Positions 17,080-26,004 of a DNA stretch of 64,000 bases are shown one piece after another. The notes under the pieces are model-generated. The model saw only the letters and a list, made by a program, of their open reading frames with translations, did not search any database and was not told the DNA's origin. Source of the stretch: UBA5078 sp040384465 (lineage in GTDB: Bacteria > Pseudomonadota > Gammaproteobacteria > Pseudomonadales > Pseudohongiellaceae); contig JAZKJF010000008.1 of assembly GCA_040384465.1 (NCBI GenBank), positions 320,807 to 384,806 of the forward strand, in the 5' to 3' direction. Both the position numbers and the translations under genes were made by a program. Position 1 is the first letter of the stretch; every line of letters starts with the position of its first letter.

Positions 17080-18366
17080 TCAATCCCCCTTAACGGGTAC
17101 TCCCAGCGCCGTCACCACCTTGATGGCGCTGTTGACCCCGTCCTCGTGAAAGCCTTTCCCCCACCACGCGCCGCAGAACCACGTCCGGCGCTGCCCGTTG
17201 ACCTGCTGCCAGCGTTCCTGTGCATCGACACCCGCCTGCGTAAAAATCGGATGAGCATAGACAAAACGGCGCTTGATCTTGTCGGGCGCGATCCCCGCTG
17301 TGTTGTTCAACGTCACACAGAAGCGCTCGCTGGAATCGATACCCATCAGACGATTCATGTCATAGGTGATGATCGGCAGCGCGTCCTCGCAGCCCGGCGT
17401 CAGTCGGTAATTCCAACTGGCCCACGCGCGTCGGTTGTGAGGCAGCTGTCTCACGTCGGTATGCAGCACCACCTCGTTGTCCTGATAGCGAATCGCCGTC
17501 AGCGTGGCCATCTCGACAGCTGAAGCATCGTGCAACAAGGCCAGTGCCTGATCGCTGTGGCAGGCGAAGATCACTTGATCATAGCGTTCGGTCTGCGTCT
17601 GGCCGTCACGCGCTGCATGCACCAGCACATGATCCTCAAATCGCTGCACCCCAGTCACCGGCGTCGAGAGGCGAATACGGTCTTTGAAGCCCGCACTCAA
17701 CGGACCGATGTAGCTGCTGGAACCGCCCACGATGGTGCGCCACTTGGGTCGTTTGCTGACACTCAGCAGGCCGTGCCGGTACATGAAGGGCAGCATGAAA
17801 CGCATCGGAAAGTCATACATCTGCCTGAACGGCGTCGACCAGATCGCCGACGCCATCGGGATCAGATAGAACTCGGTGAACTGCTTGCCCAGACCATGGT
17901 GCCGCACATAGTCGCGCAGGTTCATCTGCGGATCGATGCGGTCATCCTCGACATCGGCCACCGCCAGACTGTTGAAACGCACGATGTCGAGCAGCATGCC
18001 GAGATAGGAAGGAGACAGCAGATTGTGCCGCTGCGCGAACAAGCCGTTGACCAGGCTGAGTTGGCCATCCAGGCCCGCGAACTCCAGACCGGTGCGCTCG
18101 CAGCTGACGCTGAAACTCATGTCGGACTGTCGCGAGGCAACCCCTACCTCGTTCATCAGCCGGATAAAATTGGGGTAAGTCCAGTCGTTGTAGACGATGA
18201 AACCGGTGTCGATGCGCTGCGTTTGCCCCGCCAGGTCAACTTCGACCGTCGCGGTATGCCCGCCCAGACGGTCTTCAGACTCGTAGAGAGTGATGTCGTG
18301 GTGTTGATGCAGGTAATAAGCGGCACTGAGACCGGAGATACCCGATCCGATGATGGCGATTTTCAA
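17080..18366 (-). CDS. FAD-dependent amine oxidase-like protein
   Basis: A 428-residue flavoprotein of the NAD(P)/FAD-dependent oxidoreductase group that often sits next to cyclopropane fatty-acid synthase and DUF1365 genes in other bacteria (neighbours absent here). The dinucleotide fold is at residues 3-35 (IAIIGSGISGLSAAYYL, then YESEDRLGGHTATV). The C-terminal flavin-binding part is WFCGAWWGKGFHEDGVNSA. No export signal. It is downstream of the acyl-CoA dehydrogenase in the same direction with a 112 nt gap, so co-transcription is possible. The reaction is unknown; fatty-acid or lipid modification is inferred from context in other genomes only. Confidence 0.88.
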   Translation of the reverse strand: MKIAIIGSGISGLSAAYYLHQHHDITLYESEDRLGGHTATVEVDLAGQTQRIDTGFIVYNDWTYPNFIRLMNEVGVASRQSDMSFSVSCERTGLEFAGLDGQLSLVNGLFAQRHNLLSPSYLGMLLDIVRFNSLAVADVEDDRIDPQMNLRDYVRHHGLGKQFTEFYLIPMASAIWSTPFRQMYDFPMRFMLPFMYRHGLLSVSKRPKWRTIVGGSSSYIGPLSAGFKDRIRLSTPVTGVQRFEDHVLVHAARDGQTQTERYDQVIFACHSDQALALLHDASAVEMATLTAIRYQDNEVVLHTDVRQLPHNRRAWASWNYRLTPGCEDALPIITYDMNRLMGIDSSERFCVTLNNTAGIAPDKIKRRFVYAHPIFTQAGVDAQERWQQVNGQRRTWFCGAWWGKGFHEDGVNSAIKVVTALGVPVKGD

Positions 18367-18478
18367 TGTGTGTCCCCGAGACGGCGTGAATGCTTTGTCG
18401 TTGCTGACTACAGAATACGCCGCCGGGTATGGCCCGGATCAGTGTCCGGCCGCATTGGGCCGGATTGAAAGCCTCCTG

Positions 18479-19699
18479 CTACTGCTCGTACTTGGCCAAT
18501 TCGGTTCGGGCCACGACCCGGCGATGTACCTCGTCCGGACCGTCCGCCAATCGCAGCGTACGCTGGCTGGTCCACAACGCCGCCAGCGGGAAGTCCTGGG
18601 ACACGCCTGCAGCGCCGTGCATCTGAATGGCGCGATCGATCACGCGCAGGGCCATGTTCGGCACCGCCACCTTGATCTGCGAAATCGCGTCACGGGCGGC
18701 CTTGTTGCCGATGGTGTCCATCAGATAGGCCGCCTTGAAGACCAGCAGGCGGCACATCTCGATCTCGATGCGGCTGTCGGCGATGGCGTCATAATTGCCG
18801 CCGAGTTCGGCCAGCGGTTTGCCAAAGGCCTGACGGCTCAAGGAGCGCTCACACATCAACTGCAGCGCCTTCTCCGCCGCGCCAATGGAACGCATGCAGT
18901 GGTGGATACGGCCTGGTCCGAGACGCCCCTGAGAAATCTCGAAGCCGCGACCACGGCCAAGGATGATGTTCTTCTGCGGCACCCGGACATTGTGATAGCG
19001 GATGTGCATGTGGCCGTGCGGGGCATCATCGCGCCCGAATACTTCCATCGGCCTGACAATCTCCACACCGGAGGTGTCCATAGGCACCAGTATCTGCGAC
19101 TGGCGGTTGTACTTCGGGGCGTCCGGGTCGGTCACCACCATGACGATCATGATCTTGCAACGCTTGTCGCCAGCACCGGAGATGTAGAATTTCTCTCCGT
19201 TGATGACCCAGTCATCACCGTCGAGCACCGCCGTGGTGGCAATATTGGTGGCGTCAGACGAGGCAACGTCCGGCTCGGTCATGGCGAAGGCCGAGCGGAT
19301 CTGGCCAGCCAACAAGGGTATCAACCACTGTTCTTTCTGTTCCTCGGAACCGTAACGCTCCAGCACTTCCATGTTACCTGTGTCCGGTGCGCTGCAATTA
19401 AAGGACTCGGACGCCAGACGGCTGCGCCCCATGATCTCGGCGAGGTGGGCATATTCGAGATTGGTGATGCCCGCGCCGCCCTGGCTTCTGGGCAGGAAGA
19501 AGTTCCACAGTCCCAGTGCGCGGGCCTTCTGTTTCAATCCCTCCAGAATCGCTTCCTGACGCGGGGTGTGGGACCAGCGATCCCCGACGGCGATCTCGGC
19601 ATGGTACTCATGCTCGACAGCCGCCACGTCCACTTCCACGAAGCGACGAATCTTCTCGCGAATTTCCACCATCTCTGCCGACAGGCCCAGGTCCATCAT
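18479..19699 (-). CDS. acyl-CoA dehydrogenase (ACAD10/11-like)
   Basis: FAD enzyme oxidising an acyl-CoA to its 2,3-enoyl form and passing electrons to ETF. The 406 residues carry the flavin and substrate signatures SAFAMTEPDVASSDATNI (about 130-150) and GEKFYISGAGD, and the C-terminal QMHGAAGVSQDFPLA. I chose ATG 19699, with GGAG 9 nt upstream, over an in-frame TTG at 19714. It is the last gene of an operon with the SDR (48 nt) and the CurA-like reductase. Together these can carry out dehydrogenation and reduction steps on acyl or enone substrates. The specific substrate is not evident. Confidence 0.95.
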   Translation of the reverse strand: MMDLGLSAEMVEIREKIRRFVEVDVAAVEHEYHAEIAVGDRWSHTPRQEAILEGLKQKARALGLWNFFLPRSQGGAGITNLEYAHLAEIMGRSRLASESFNCSAPDTGNMEVLERYGSEEQKEQWLIPLLAGQIRSAFAMTEPDVASSDATNIATTAVLDGDDWVINGEKFYISGAGDKRCKIMIVMVVTDPDAPKYNRQSQILVPMDTSGVEIVRPMEVFGRDDAPHGHMHIRYHNVRVPQKNIILGRGRGFEISQGRLGPGRIHHCMRSIGAAEKALQLMCERSLSRQAFGKPLAELGGNYDAIADSRIEIEMCRLLVFKAAYLMDTIGNKAARDAISQIKVAVPNMALRVIDRAIQMHGAAGVSQDFPLAALWTSQRTLRLADGPDEVHRRVVARTELAKYEQ

Positions 19700-19747
19700 G
19701 TTCTTGGTCTCCAATCTTTTTTATGTGACAACTTCAATGTGGTTGCA

Positions 19748-20512
19748 CTAACCCGCAATGGTCCCGCCGCCATCGATGACCAGCGTCTGCCCAGTGGTAA
19801 AGCTGCCCGCCTGGGACGCCAGAAAGATCGCAGCGCCCGCGATCTCATCGGGCTCGCCAATACGGCGCAGCGGATACTTCGCTACAGTGGCGGCGTAGGT
19901 CTCGGGATTTTCCCAGAGCGCGCGGGCAAAGTCGGTGCGCACCAGCCCCGGCGCGATGCAGTTGACGCGGATATTCTTCGGCCCCCATTCGACGGCGAGA
20001 TTGCGGGCCATCTGCATGTCGGCCGCTTTGGAGATGCCGTAAGCGCCGAGGACGGTACTGCCCTTGAGCCCGGCGATGGAGGAGACGATGATGACTGCGC
20101 CTCCACCTCTGGCCGCCATGCCTGGGATCACCAGCTGACAGAGACGATGCGCACTGCCGATGTTGGCGTTCATGATCTTGTCGAAGGCCTCATCGGGGAT
20201 GTCCTGGGAGGACCCGTAATGCGGATTCAACGCCGCATTGCACACCAGAATATCGATGCCGCCGAAATGTGCCGTGGTCTTTTCGACCAGCATCCGCAGC
20301 TGGTCCTTGTAATTGATATTGCAGGCGATGGCGAGCGCTTCTCCGCCATCGGCATTGATAGCGTTGGCGACCTCGTCACAGGCATCCTGATTTCTGCTGG
20401 AGATCACCACCCGGGCTCCCGCTTGCGCCATCCGTGTGGCGATTGCCAGACCAATGCCCTTGGTGGACCCCGTGATCAAGGCCACTTTTCCTGTCAGATC
20501 GAATAAGCTCAT
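19748..20512 (-). CDS. short-chain dehydrogenase/reductase
   Basis: NAD(P)-dependent SDR of 254 residues. The Rossmann motif is TGSTKGIGLAIA (about residues 12-23), the structural NAG-like motif is CNAALNPHYG, and the catalytic set is Ser in IIVSSIAGLKG with Tyr-x-x-x-Lys in YGISKAADM. The C-terminal LVIDGGGTIAG is typical of the classical family. ATG 20512 is preceded by a GAGGAAGAG purine run. It lies 19 nt after the CurA-like reductase gene. FabG-like reduction of 3-oxoacyl or other keto groups is plausible. Confidence 0.95.
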   Translation of the reverse strand: MSLFDLTGKVALITGSTKGIGLAIATRMAQAGARVVISSRNQDACDEVANAINADGGEALAIACNINYKDQLRMLVEKTTAHFGGIDILVCNAALNPHYGSSQDIPDEAFDKIMNANIGSAHRLCQLVIPGMAARGGGAVIIVSSIAGLKGSTVLGAYGISKAADMQMARNLAVEWGPKNIRVNCIAPGLVRTDFARALWENPETYAATVAKYPLRRIGEPDEIAGAAIFLASQAGSFTTGQTLVIDGGGTIAG

Positions 20513-20531
20513 CTCTGCTCTTCCTCTTTTT

Positions 20532-21551
20532 TTATGATTCGTCGGCGATCTTGACCAGCTGTTTGCCAAAGTTGCGGCCGCGCAGTAATCCCCGGAAGAG
20601 CTGCGGCGCATTCTCCAGCCCCACGCCAATACTTTCAGAATACTTGATCCTGCCTTCCTTGACCCAGCGCCCGAGTTGCACAGTCGCTTCGGGCCAACGC
20701 TCCATCCACTCTGTCACCACGAAGAAACGGTGCTCCGGCACGTTCGGTGCGTCTTTGAGAATGTCCTGCGGCATCACCGCCTTGGTGATATCGGCCTCGT
20801 TATACTGGGAGACGTAACCGCAGATGGGTACTCTGGCTCCTTTGTTGAGCAAGGGGGCAACGGCACGGGTAACGGCACCGCCGACATTTTCGAAATAGAT
20901 GTCGATGCCCTGCGGGCAAGCCTGTGGCAGCGCTTGCGCCAGATCGACGGCCTTGTAATCGAGGCACTCGTCGAAACCCAGCTCTTCTTTGACATAGCGA
21001 CACTTGTCCGCGCCACCGGCAATGCCGATCACCCGCAGCCCCAGAATCTTGCCGAGTTGCCCCACCACCGAACCCACCGCTCCGGATGCTGCGGCCACCA
21101 CCAGGGTTTCCCCCGCCACGGGTTTACCGAGTTCCAACAGACCAAAATAAGCTGTGCGGCCGGGCATGCCGACCACGCCCAGATGAGCAGAGAGGGTGCC
21201 ATTGTCGAGATTCACTTTCATCAGGCGCGGCGCGTTGTCATCCACGACGATCAGACTCTGCCACCCCATGTGAGCCGTGACATAGTCGCCGACTTTGAAG
21301 TTGTCCGAGCGCGAATCGATCACCACGCCCGCCGACTCTCCCACCATGATCTCCCCGATGCCGACAGGCTTCGCATAGGACTTCACGTCGTTCATGCGGC
21401 CCCGCATGTAGGGGTCGAGTGACAACCACAGCACCTTGACCAGCAATTGCCCGGGCTGCAGCGCTGGCAGCTCCGTTTCTACAAACTCAAAACAACTGTC
21501 ATCCGGTTCGCCAACAGGCCTCTTCGCTAGCAACACTTGAGTATTTTTCAT
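20532..21551 (-). CDS. zinc-independent NADP-dependent enone reductase (CurA/prostaglandin reductase-like MDR)
   Basis: A 339-residue medium-chain reductase that lacks the zinc ligands. Family marks are LSLDPYMRGRMND near residue 45, the nucleotide fold AASGAVGSVVGQLGKILGLRVIGIAGG near 155-180, and YFENVGGAVTRAV near 235. Enzymes of this type reduce the double bond of 2-enones. It is the first gene of the three-gene acyl-CoA-related operon. Cytoplasmic. Confidence 0.95.
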   Translation of the reverse strand: MKNTQVLLAKRPVGEPDDSCFEFVETELPALQPGQLLVKVLWLSLDPYMRGRMNDVKSYAKPVGIGEIMVGESAGVVIDSRSDNFKVGDYVTAHMGWQSLIVVDDNAPRLMKVNLDNGTLSAHLGVVGMPGRTAYFGLLELGKPVAGETLVVAAASGAVGSVVGQLGKILGLRVIGIAGGADKCRYVKEELGFDECLDYKAVDLAQALPQACPQGIDIYFENVGGAVTRAVAPLLNKGARVPICGYVSQYNEADITKAVMPQDILKDAPNVPEHRFFVVTEWMERWPEATVQLGRWVKEGRIKYSESIGVGLENAPQLFRGLLRGRNFGKQLVKIADES

Positions 21552-21638
21552 CGTTCATCTCCCTTTTCTGACAGCCATACTAGCGGATGCCTGTGGCAAT
21601 TCCTACGCAGACCAGGCGCAGTTATCCTCCGCTCGTCG

Positions 21639-22862
21639 TCAGGCACAGAGAGCCTGCACGGATGCCGCATTGCGGGAACGCATCACGTCCAGCGCCAACG
21701 CCAGCGTCGCGATTCCCGCCAGCAACTCTTCTTCGCTCAGCAGCAGATTTGGAATGATTCTGAGCACCGCGTTGCGCGTCGGTGTCACCATCAGTTTCTG
21801 CTGCAGGCAAGTGTCTGTCAGCTCACTGACCTGTGCGTCGTTATGCATCTGGATACCGATCAGCAAGCCCTTGCCACGCACCTCGACGATGAACTCCGGG
21901 TATTGCTGCGCCAGCACTTTCAGTCGCTGCAGGGCCAGCAGCCCGATGTCGGCCACGCACCCGGCAACATCCTGTTCCAGAAGATGATTCACGACGGCAT
22001 AGGCCGCTGCACACCCCAGCGGATTCCCACAATACGTCCCGCCGTGATCGCCTTTGTTGACGCCAGCGGCGACAGCCTCTGTCATCGCGAAAGCCGCGAA
22101 TGGAAAACCGCCAGCGATGCCCTTGCCCATGGTGAGAATATCCGGACTCACTTGCTCCGCATCCACCGCAAAGAAGGTCCCGGTACGACAGAAGCCAGTC
22201 TGCACTTCATCGGCAATCAACAACGTGCCATGTGCCTTGCACAGCGCTGCAGCTGCCTGCAGATAACCTGCAGGCGGCATTCTGACGCCACCTTCACCCT
22301 GCACCGGCTCCAGGATCACAGCAGCAACTCTGTCGCTCAGCGCACGAGTGAGAGCCTCTAGGTCACCGAAGGGTACGAAGTGATTGTCGGGGACCAGCGG
22401 CAAATATTTCGCTGCATTGTCACTGCCGCCCGACAGCGACAAGGTGCTGAGCGTACGCCCATGGAAAGACCCCGCCACGGCGATCACCTCCGGCCTCCCG
22501 GTCACCTTTCTCGCCAGCTTGACTGCCGCGTCATTGGCCTCTGCGCCGCTGTTGGCGAAGAACACCCGCGTCAGGCCCGGTGGCAACACTTCCTGCAACA
22601 AAGTCAGCAGGCGTGCTCGAATGGGGGAATAGGTGAAGCCCGAATTCGGGTTCTGCATGAGCTTGCCTGCCTGTTCCTGAATGGCGGCAACCAGCACAGG
22701 ATGGCTGTGACCCAGGCTGGTGACACCCCAACCGGCCGTGAAATCCAGATACTGCTCACCTTTGTCGTCCCAGACATAACTGCCCAGTCCGCGCTCGATG
22801 GCAACGGGCTGCTTCATGCAGATGGTCAGGCCGAAACTGTCTTCAATTGTCATGCTATTCAT
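21639..22862 (-). CDS. argD: acetylornithine aminotransferase-type class III PLP transaminase
   Basis: PLP enzyme of 407 residues that moves the delta-amino group of acetylornithine in arginine synthesis, or of succinylornithine in arginine breakdown. Motifs are LDFTAGWGVTSLGHSHP, FFANSGAEANDAAVKLAR, GSFHGRTLSTL, IADEVQTGFCRTG with the PLP Asp, and the Schiff-base lysine in TMGKGIAGGFP. AAGGAG 5 nt before ATG 22862 supports the start. It is alone, without other arg or ast genes, so the biosynthetic and catabolic roles cannot be separated by context. Upstream lie a promoter, an Arg-rich leader ORF and an intrinsic terminator, which together suggest attenuation control. Confidence 0.92.
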   Translation of the reverse strand: MNSMTIEDSFGLTICMKQPVAIERGLGSYVWDDKGEQYLDFTAGWGVTSLGHSHPVLVAAIQEQAGKLMQNPNSGFTYSPIRARLLTLLQEVLPPGLTRVFFANSGAEANDAAVKLARKVTGRPEVIAVAGSFHGRTLSTLSLSGGSDNAAKYLPLVPDNHFVPFGDLEALTRALSDRVAAVILEPVQGEGGVRMPPAGYLQAAAALCKAHGTLLIADEVQTGFCRTGTFFAVDAEQVSPDILTMGKGIAGGFPFAAFAMTEAVAAGVNKGDHGGTYCGNPLGCAAAYAVVNHLLEQDVAGCVADIGLLALQRLKVLAQQYPEFIVEVRGKGLLIGIQMHNDAQVSELTDTCLQQKLMVTPTRNAVLRIIPNLLLSEEELLAGIATLALALDVMRSRNAASVQALCA

Positions 22863-22883
22863 GTTGTCTCCTTTTTCGCGGGT

Positions 22884-22920
22884 AAAAAAAAACCTCCAGG
22901 AGTCGGGACGCCTGGAGGTT
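22884..22920 (-). terminator. intrinsic terminator in the argD leader (possible attenuator)
   Basis: On the minus strand a perfect 10-bp stem (AACCTCCAGG / CCTGGAGGTT, 22891-22920) with a 10-nt loop is followed by nine T residues (22884-22892). It ends 22 nt before the argD start codon and downstream of the leader ORF, so unregulated transcription would stop before argD. The tip of its 5' arm plus part of the loop (22907-22914) can pair with 22957-22964 of the leader, an 8-bp candidate antiterminator. Confidence 0.85.
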
Positions 22921-22945
22921 TTTGGTTCGGTGGTTCTATTTGGCT

Positions 22946-23083
22946 TTAGAGAGTCTCAGGCATCTCCGGATGATGGGCGCTTGTCGCACGCGCACGACGA
23001 CGGGCCGCAGCGGCATTGCGCGCGGCCTGCATGGCAATCGCCATGGCAAATCGTTGTGTACTGAATACGGAAACGGGCATCAT
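22946..23083 (-). CDS. Arg/Ala-rich leader peptide upstream of argD (45 aa)
   Basis: A short ORF with AGGA 3 nt before ATG 23083 (or 6 nt before ATG 23080, probably the better start). The product is rich in Ala and Arg and contains ARNAAAARRRARATS, including three consecutive CGT Arg codons. It lies between a consensus-like promoter (23117-23145) and the terminator before argD, the layout of amino-acid leader peptides such as those of trp, his or leu operons. Translation as a sensor of charged tRNA-Arg is inferred. It could instead be an unrelated small basic protein. It resembles no protein family that I recognise. Confidence 0.55.
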   Translation of the reverse strand: MMPVSVFSTQRFAMAIAMQAARNAAAARRRARATSAHHPEMPETL

Positions 23084-23116
23084 CGGTCCTGAAAGAGATT
23101 TGGCTTGAGGCGGCGG

Positions 23117-23145
23117 ACTGTATTTGAACTTCCCGAAGCTGTCAA
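23117..23145 (-). promoter_or_regulatory. sigma70-type promoter for the argD leader transcript
   Basis: Minus-strand TTGACA (23140-23145, complete consensus) and TACAGT (23117-23122, 4 of 6) are separated by exactly 17 bp. The start site would fall near 23110, giving a leader RNA of about 225 nt to the terminator. Seen by eye; no start-site data. Confidence 0.65.
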
Positions 23146-23291
23146 CATGAGCAGCAACACGCTCGGCAACAAAGGCATTCAGCCACGAGTTGCAACAAAT
23201 CCTTACAGGCAGTGCTTAGCCCGAAAGACTGGGCTAGAATGCCAGAAAACAAGAACGCGGCCATCAGGTCGTGGCATCAGAGAATCTGCAC

Positions 23292-24797
23292 ATGAGCGCC
23301 CTTCACGGCAGGAACAGATTGCTGAAAACCCTCGCAAAGCGCTTCTCGCTGCTGGTGCTAACACTGGCTTGTCTGCATGACAACACACTCCTCGCCCAGC
23401 AGAATAATCCTACCGCGCCCAACGGCAGCGATACGCAACGCTCAATCGATCACGCCAACCGCATTGCAGAATATGAACACACCATCGAACAGTTGCAGAG
23501 TGAGTTCGGCCCCTACGACCAGCGCCTGATCGAGCCGCTTGCAAGCCTGACCCGAATGCTGATCGAGTCCGGCAATCACGACGACGCTGTGCCGCTGCTG
23601 GATCAGCAATTGCAGATCCATCGCATCAGCAACGGTCTGTATAGTGCTGCGCAGATCCCGGTGGTTCAAACTCTCTTGGAGCTGCGTTCAGCCGCCGGGG
23701 AATGGAACAGCGTCACCGATACTCTGCAATACCTGGCCTGGGTCTATCAACGAGATGAAACGCTGTCACCTTCCGAACAGCTCGCGGGCATTAAGGCACT
23801 GGGAGCATGGCACCTCAGAGCCCTGGGTAACGACGCTCAGGAGAGAGAGGCATTCCACCTCACAGAGCTGAGCAACATGGAGGAGCAAGCCACCGACATC
23901 GCCACCACCCATTACGGCGCCGGCAGTGTGGCACTGGCTCCTTATCTTTACGACGAAGCCCTGGCCTCTACGTATATCGCGCTCGCAATCATGATGACCA
24001 GTGAGACTTCGCAGGAACTGATGCTGCTCACCGAGGGTATCCGCAGCCGCCCGCTGCGTGGCAGCGATCTGCCACCCGGCAGAGGACTGACCGAGATTGA
24101 AATAGAAGATCAGTATGGGTCCCGCGCCAGCACTGTCATTGAGCGCTCCTTCAAGAACAATATGGCGAAGAGTCTGCAGAAACTGAAGGAAGTTCGCGAG
24201 CTGTATGCGCAGAGTGGCAATCTGGAAGCGGAAGGTATGACGGTGATCGCGATGGGCGATGTCGCCCTGATGCGGCAACAGTACGAGAACAAACCTGGCC
24301 ATTTCGCGGGTGCGCGCAGAGGCAGCAGCACCCCGGGACCTGCGCTGGAATACTACAGAGAAGCTCTCGCATTGTTCGAAGAGGCGGGTATCCCTCCCGA
24401 ACTCGTGGAGGCACTGACACGCTGCCCGGTGTTATTACCCATCACAGTCTTCCACGACACAGTAGAGGAAGCGAAACCCGATTGCCGTCATCAGGAGCAA
24501 CCACCCCTCTACGATCTCGGGAATTACGATGTCATGTCGACGCTGATACCCGGGCTGGAAGATACCTCGGAGCCCTCCGACGGGCAGATGGAAGCGGTTC
24601 TGCTGTTTGGCGTCCGCACCAACGGCCAGGTCGGCGGTGCGGAGATCGCGCAGATCGAGCCGGATAACACAGCCAACCGCGTGCGGGCTCGCAAGCTCGC
24701 GGAAATCATGCAGTTCAGACCAGCCCTGCTTGGAGGTTCATCCAGCAGAACTGAGAATGTGCAGCTGCGCGTGCGGATGCCTGCTGCACAGCAGTAG
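23292..24797 (+). CDS. exported tetratricopeptide-like protein of unknown function
   Basis: A 501-residue exported protein. A basic N-terminus and hydrophobic segment (FSLLVLTLACLHDNTLLA) form a signal sequence. Residues about 45-330 are helical and TPR-like (QSEFGPYDQRLIEPLASLTRMLIESGNHDDAVPLLDQQ). The last about 90 residues (AVLLFGVRTNGQVGGAEIAQIEP, then AEIMQFRPALLGG) resemble the TonB C-terminal fold. Similar domain pairs occur in gammaproteobacterial exported proteins of unknown role. ATG 23292 is preferred over GTG 23271, though neither has a strong ribosome binding site. It converges with the CoA-transferase gene 1 nt away. Confidence 0.8.
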   Translation: MSALHGRNRLLKTLAKRFSLLVLTLACLHDNTLLAQQNNPTAPNGSDTQRSIDHANRIAEYEHTIEQLQSEFGPYDQRLIEPLASLTRMLIESGNHDDAVPLLDQQLQIHRISNGLYSAAQIPVVQTLLELRSAAGEWNSVTDTLQYLAWVYQRDETLSPSEQLAGIKALGAWHLRALGNDAQEREAFHLTELSNMEEQATDIATTHYGAGSVALAPYLYDEALASTYIALAIMMTSETSQELMLLTEGIRSRPLRGSDLPPGRGLTEIEIEDQYGSRASTVIERSFKNNMAKSLQKLKEVRELYAQSGNLEAEGMTVIAMGDVALMRQQYENKPGHFAGARRGSSTPGPALEYYREALALFEEAGIPPELVEALTRCPVLLPITVFHDTVEEAKPDCRHQEQPPLYDLGNYDVMSTLIPGLEDTSEPSDGQMEAVLLFGVRTNGQVGGAEIAQIEPDNTANRVRARKLAEIMQFRPALLGGSSSRTENVQLRVRMPAAQQ

Positions 24798-24798
24798 G

Positions 24799-26004
24799 CT
24801 AGCGCCGCTTCTCCAGAACTACACCCGCCTTCAGAAGCGCTTCCACCTCTGCGCTCGTCAGTCCGTACTCTGCCAGTATTTCCCGGGTGTGCTGACCGAA
24901 TTTCGGCGGCAGATGACGCAAGGCGCCGGGAGTGCGTGAAAACTTGATCGGCGTACCTGTCATGCGATACCAGTCCTGCTCGACATTCATGCCACGGTGT
25001 TGTGTATGCGGATGTGCCACCACCTGTGCGGTGTCGTGAATCGGTCCGGCCGGGAGCCCTGCCTGCAACAGGCGCTCACATAATTCCGCGCCGTCGATCT
25101 TCATCAGATGCGATTCCAGCTCTGCCTTCAAATCAGCACGGTTGTTGACCCTATCAATGTTGTGGGTAAAGCGAGGATCGTCCGTCAACTCCCGACACCC
25201 CAACTCTTCGCACAGCTTGGCAAACGCGCCGTTGTTGCCCGCACCGATGAAGATATTCACGGTGCGCGTTCGAAACGTGTCGTAAGGACTGATGTTGGGA
25301 TGCGCGTTGCCAGTGGCAACCGGCACTTTCCCAGAGAACTTGTAATTGACGATATGGGGATGCATCAGCGACACGGCACAGTCGTAGAGCGTCATGTCGA
25401 TGTACTGCCCGAGTCCAGAGCGCTCACGCTCAGCCAGCGCCATCAGCAGCGCGACGGCAGTGTAAAGGCCTGTTCCCATATCCACCATGGCAATGCCGAG
25501 CCGAGTCGGTTCACTCCCCTTCTCACCATTGACACTGAACCAGCCAGCCATGGCCTGGACGATGGCGTCATAGCCTGGGAAACCACCCAGTGGCCCGTCG
25601 GCACCAAAGCCACTGACCCGGCAGTGAATCAGACGTGGAAAGCGTTCGCGCAGCACGGCCTCATAACCCAAGCCCCATTTCTCCATAGTGCCAGGCTTGT
25701 AGTTCTCCAGCAGGATGTCGGCGCCGTCCAACAACTTCAGCAACAATTCCCGACCGGCAGGCTGGGTCAAATCCAGCCCCATGGCACGCTTGTTACGATT
25801 CACACCGATGTAATAGGCGGCGTCACCTTCGTGGAAGGGTGGCCCCCAGTCACGCGTTTCATCCCCTTGCGGAGGCTCGATCTTGATGACTTCCGCACCG
25901 TGGTCGGCCAGTATCTGCGTGCAGTAAGGCCCTCCCAGGACCCGGGAGAGATCGATGATGCGTTTGCCGGTCAGGGCGCTGACTGCGGGAGCGGGCTTGT
26001 CCAT
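24799..26004 (-). CDS. CaiB/BaiF family III CoA-transferase
   Basis: A 401-residue CoA-transferase. It has the family N-terminus IIDLSRVLGGPYCTQILADHGAEVIKIE, the middle motif SGFGADGPLGGFPGYDAIVQAMAG, and the expected catalytic Asp in LGIAMVDMGTGLYTA. It is closer to the formyl-CoA/succinyl-CoA:acid transferase subgroup than the member at 10.8 kb, with only distant similarity between the two. ATG 26004 lies inside the 3' end of ubiC (34-bp overlap), so it is probably translated from the ubiC transcript. Confidence 0.94.
   Translation of the reverse strand: MDKPAPAVSALTGKRIIDLSRVLGGPYCTQILADHGAEVIKIEPPQGDETRDWGPPFHEGDAAYYIGVNRNKRAMGLDLTQPAGRELLLKLLDGADILLENYKPGTMEKWGLGYEAVLRERFPRLIHCRVSGFGADGPLGGFPGYDAIVQAMAGWFSVNGEKGSEPTRLGIAMVDMGTGLYTAVALLMALAERERSGLGQYIDMTLYDCAVSLMHPHIVNYKFSGKVPVATGNAHPNISPYDTFRTRTVNIFIGAGNNGAFAKLCEELGCRELTDDPRFTHNIDRVNNRADLKAELESHLMKIDGAELCERLLQAGLPAGPIHDTAQVVAHPHTQHRGMNVEQDWYRMTGTPIKFSRTPGALRHLPPKFGQHTREILAEYGLTSAEVEALLKAGVVLEKRR

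Noticed and set aside
18350..20506. A 718-residue open frame on the plus strand
   Set aside because: It runs antisense to the well-supported acyl-CoA dehydrogenase and SDR genes, has no ribosome binding site or family similarity, and is a by-product of GC-rich codon use.
22907..22964. The 8-bp alternative pairing as proof of an antiterminator
   Set aside because: It is kept only as a hypothesis: the pairing is short, includes a G-U pair, and overlaps just four pairs of the terminator stem.
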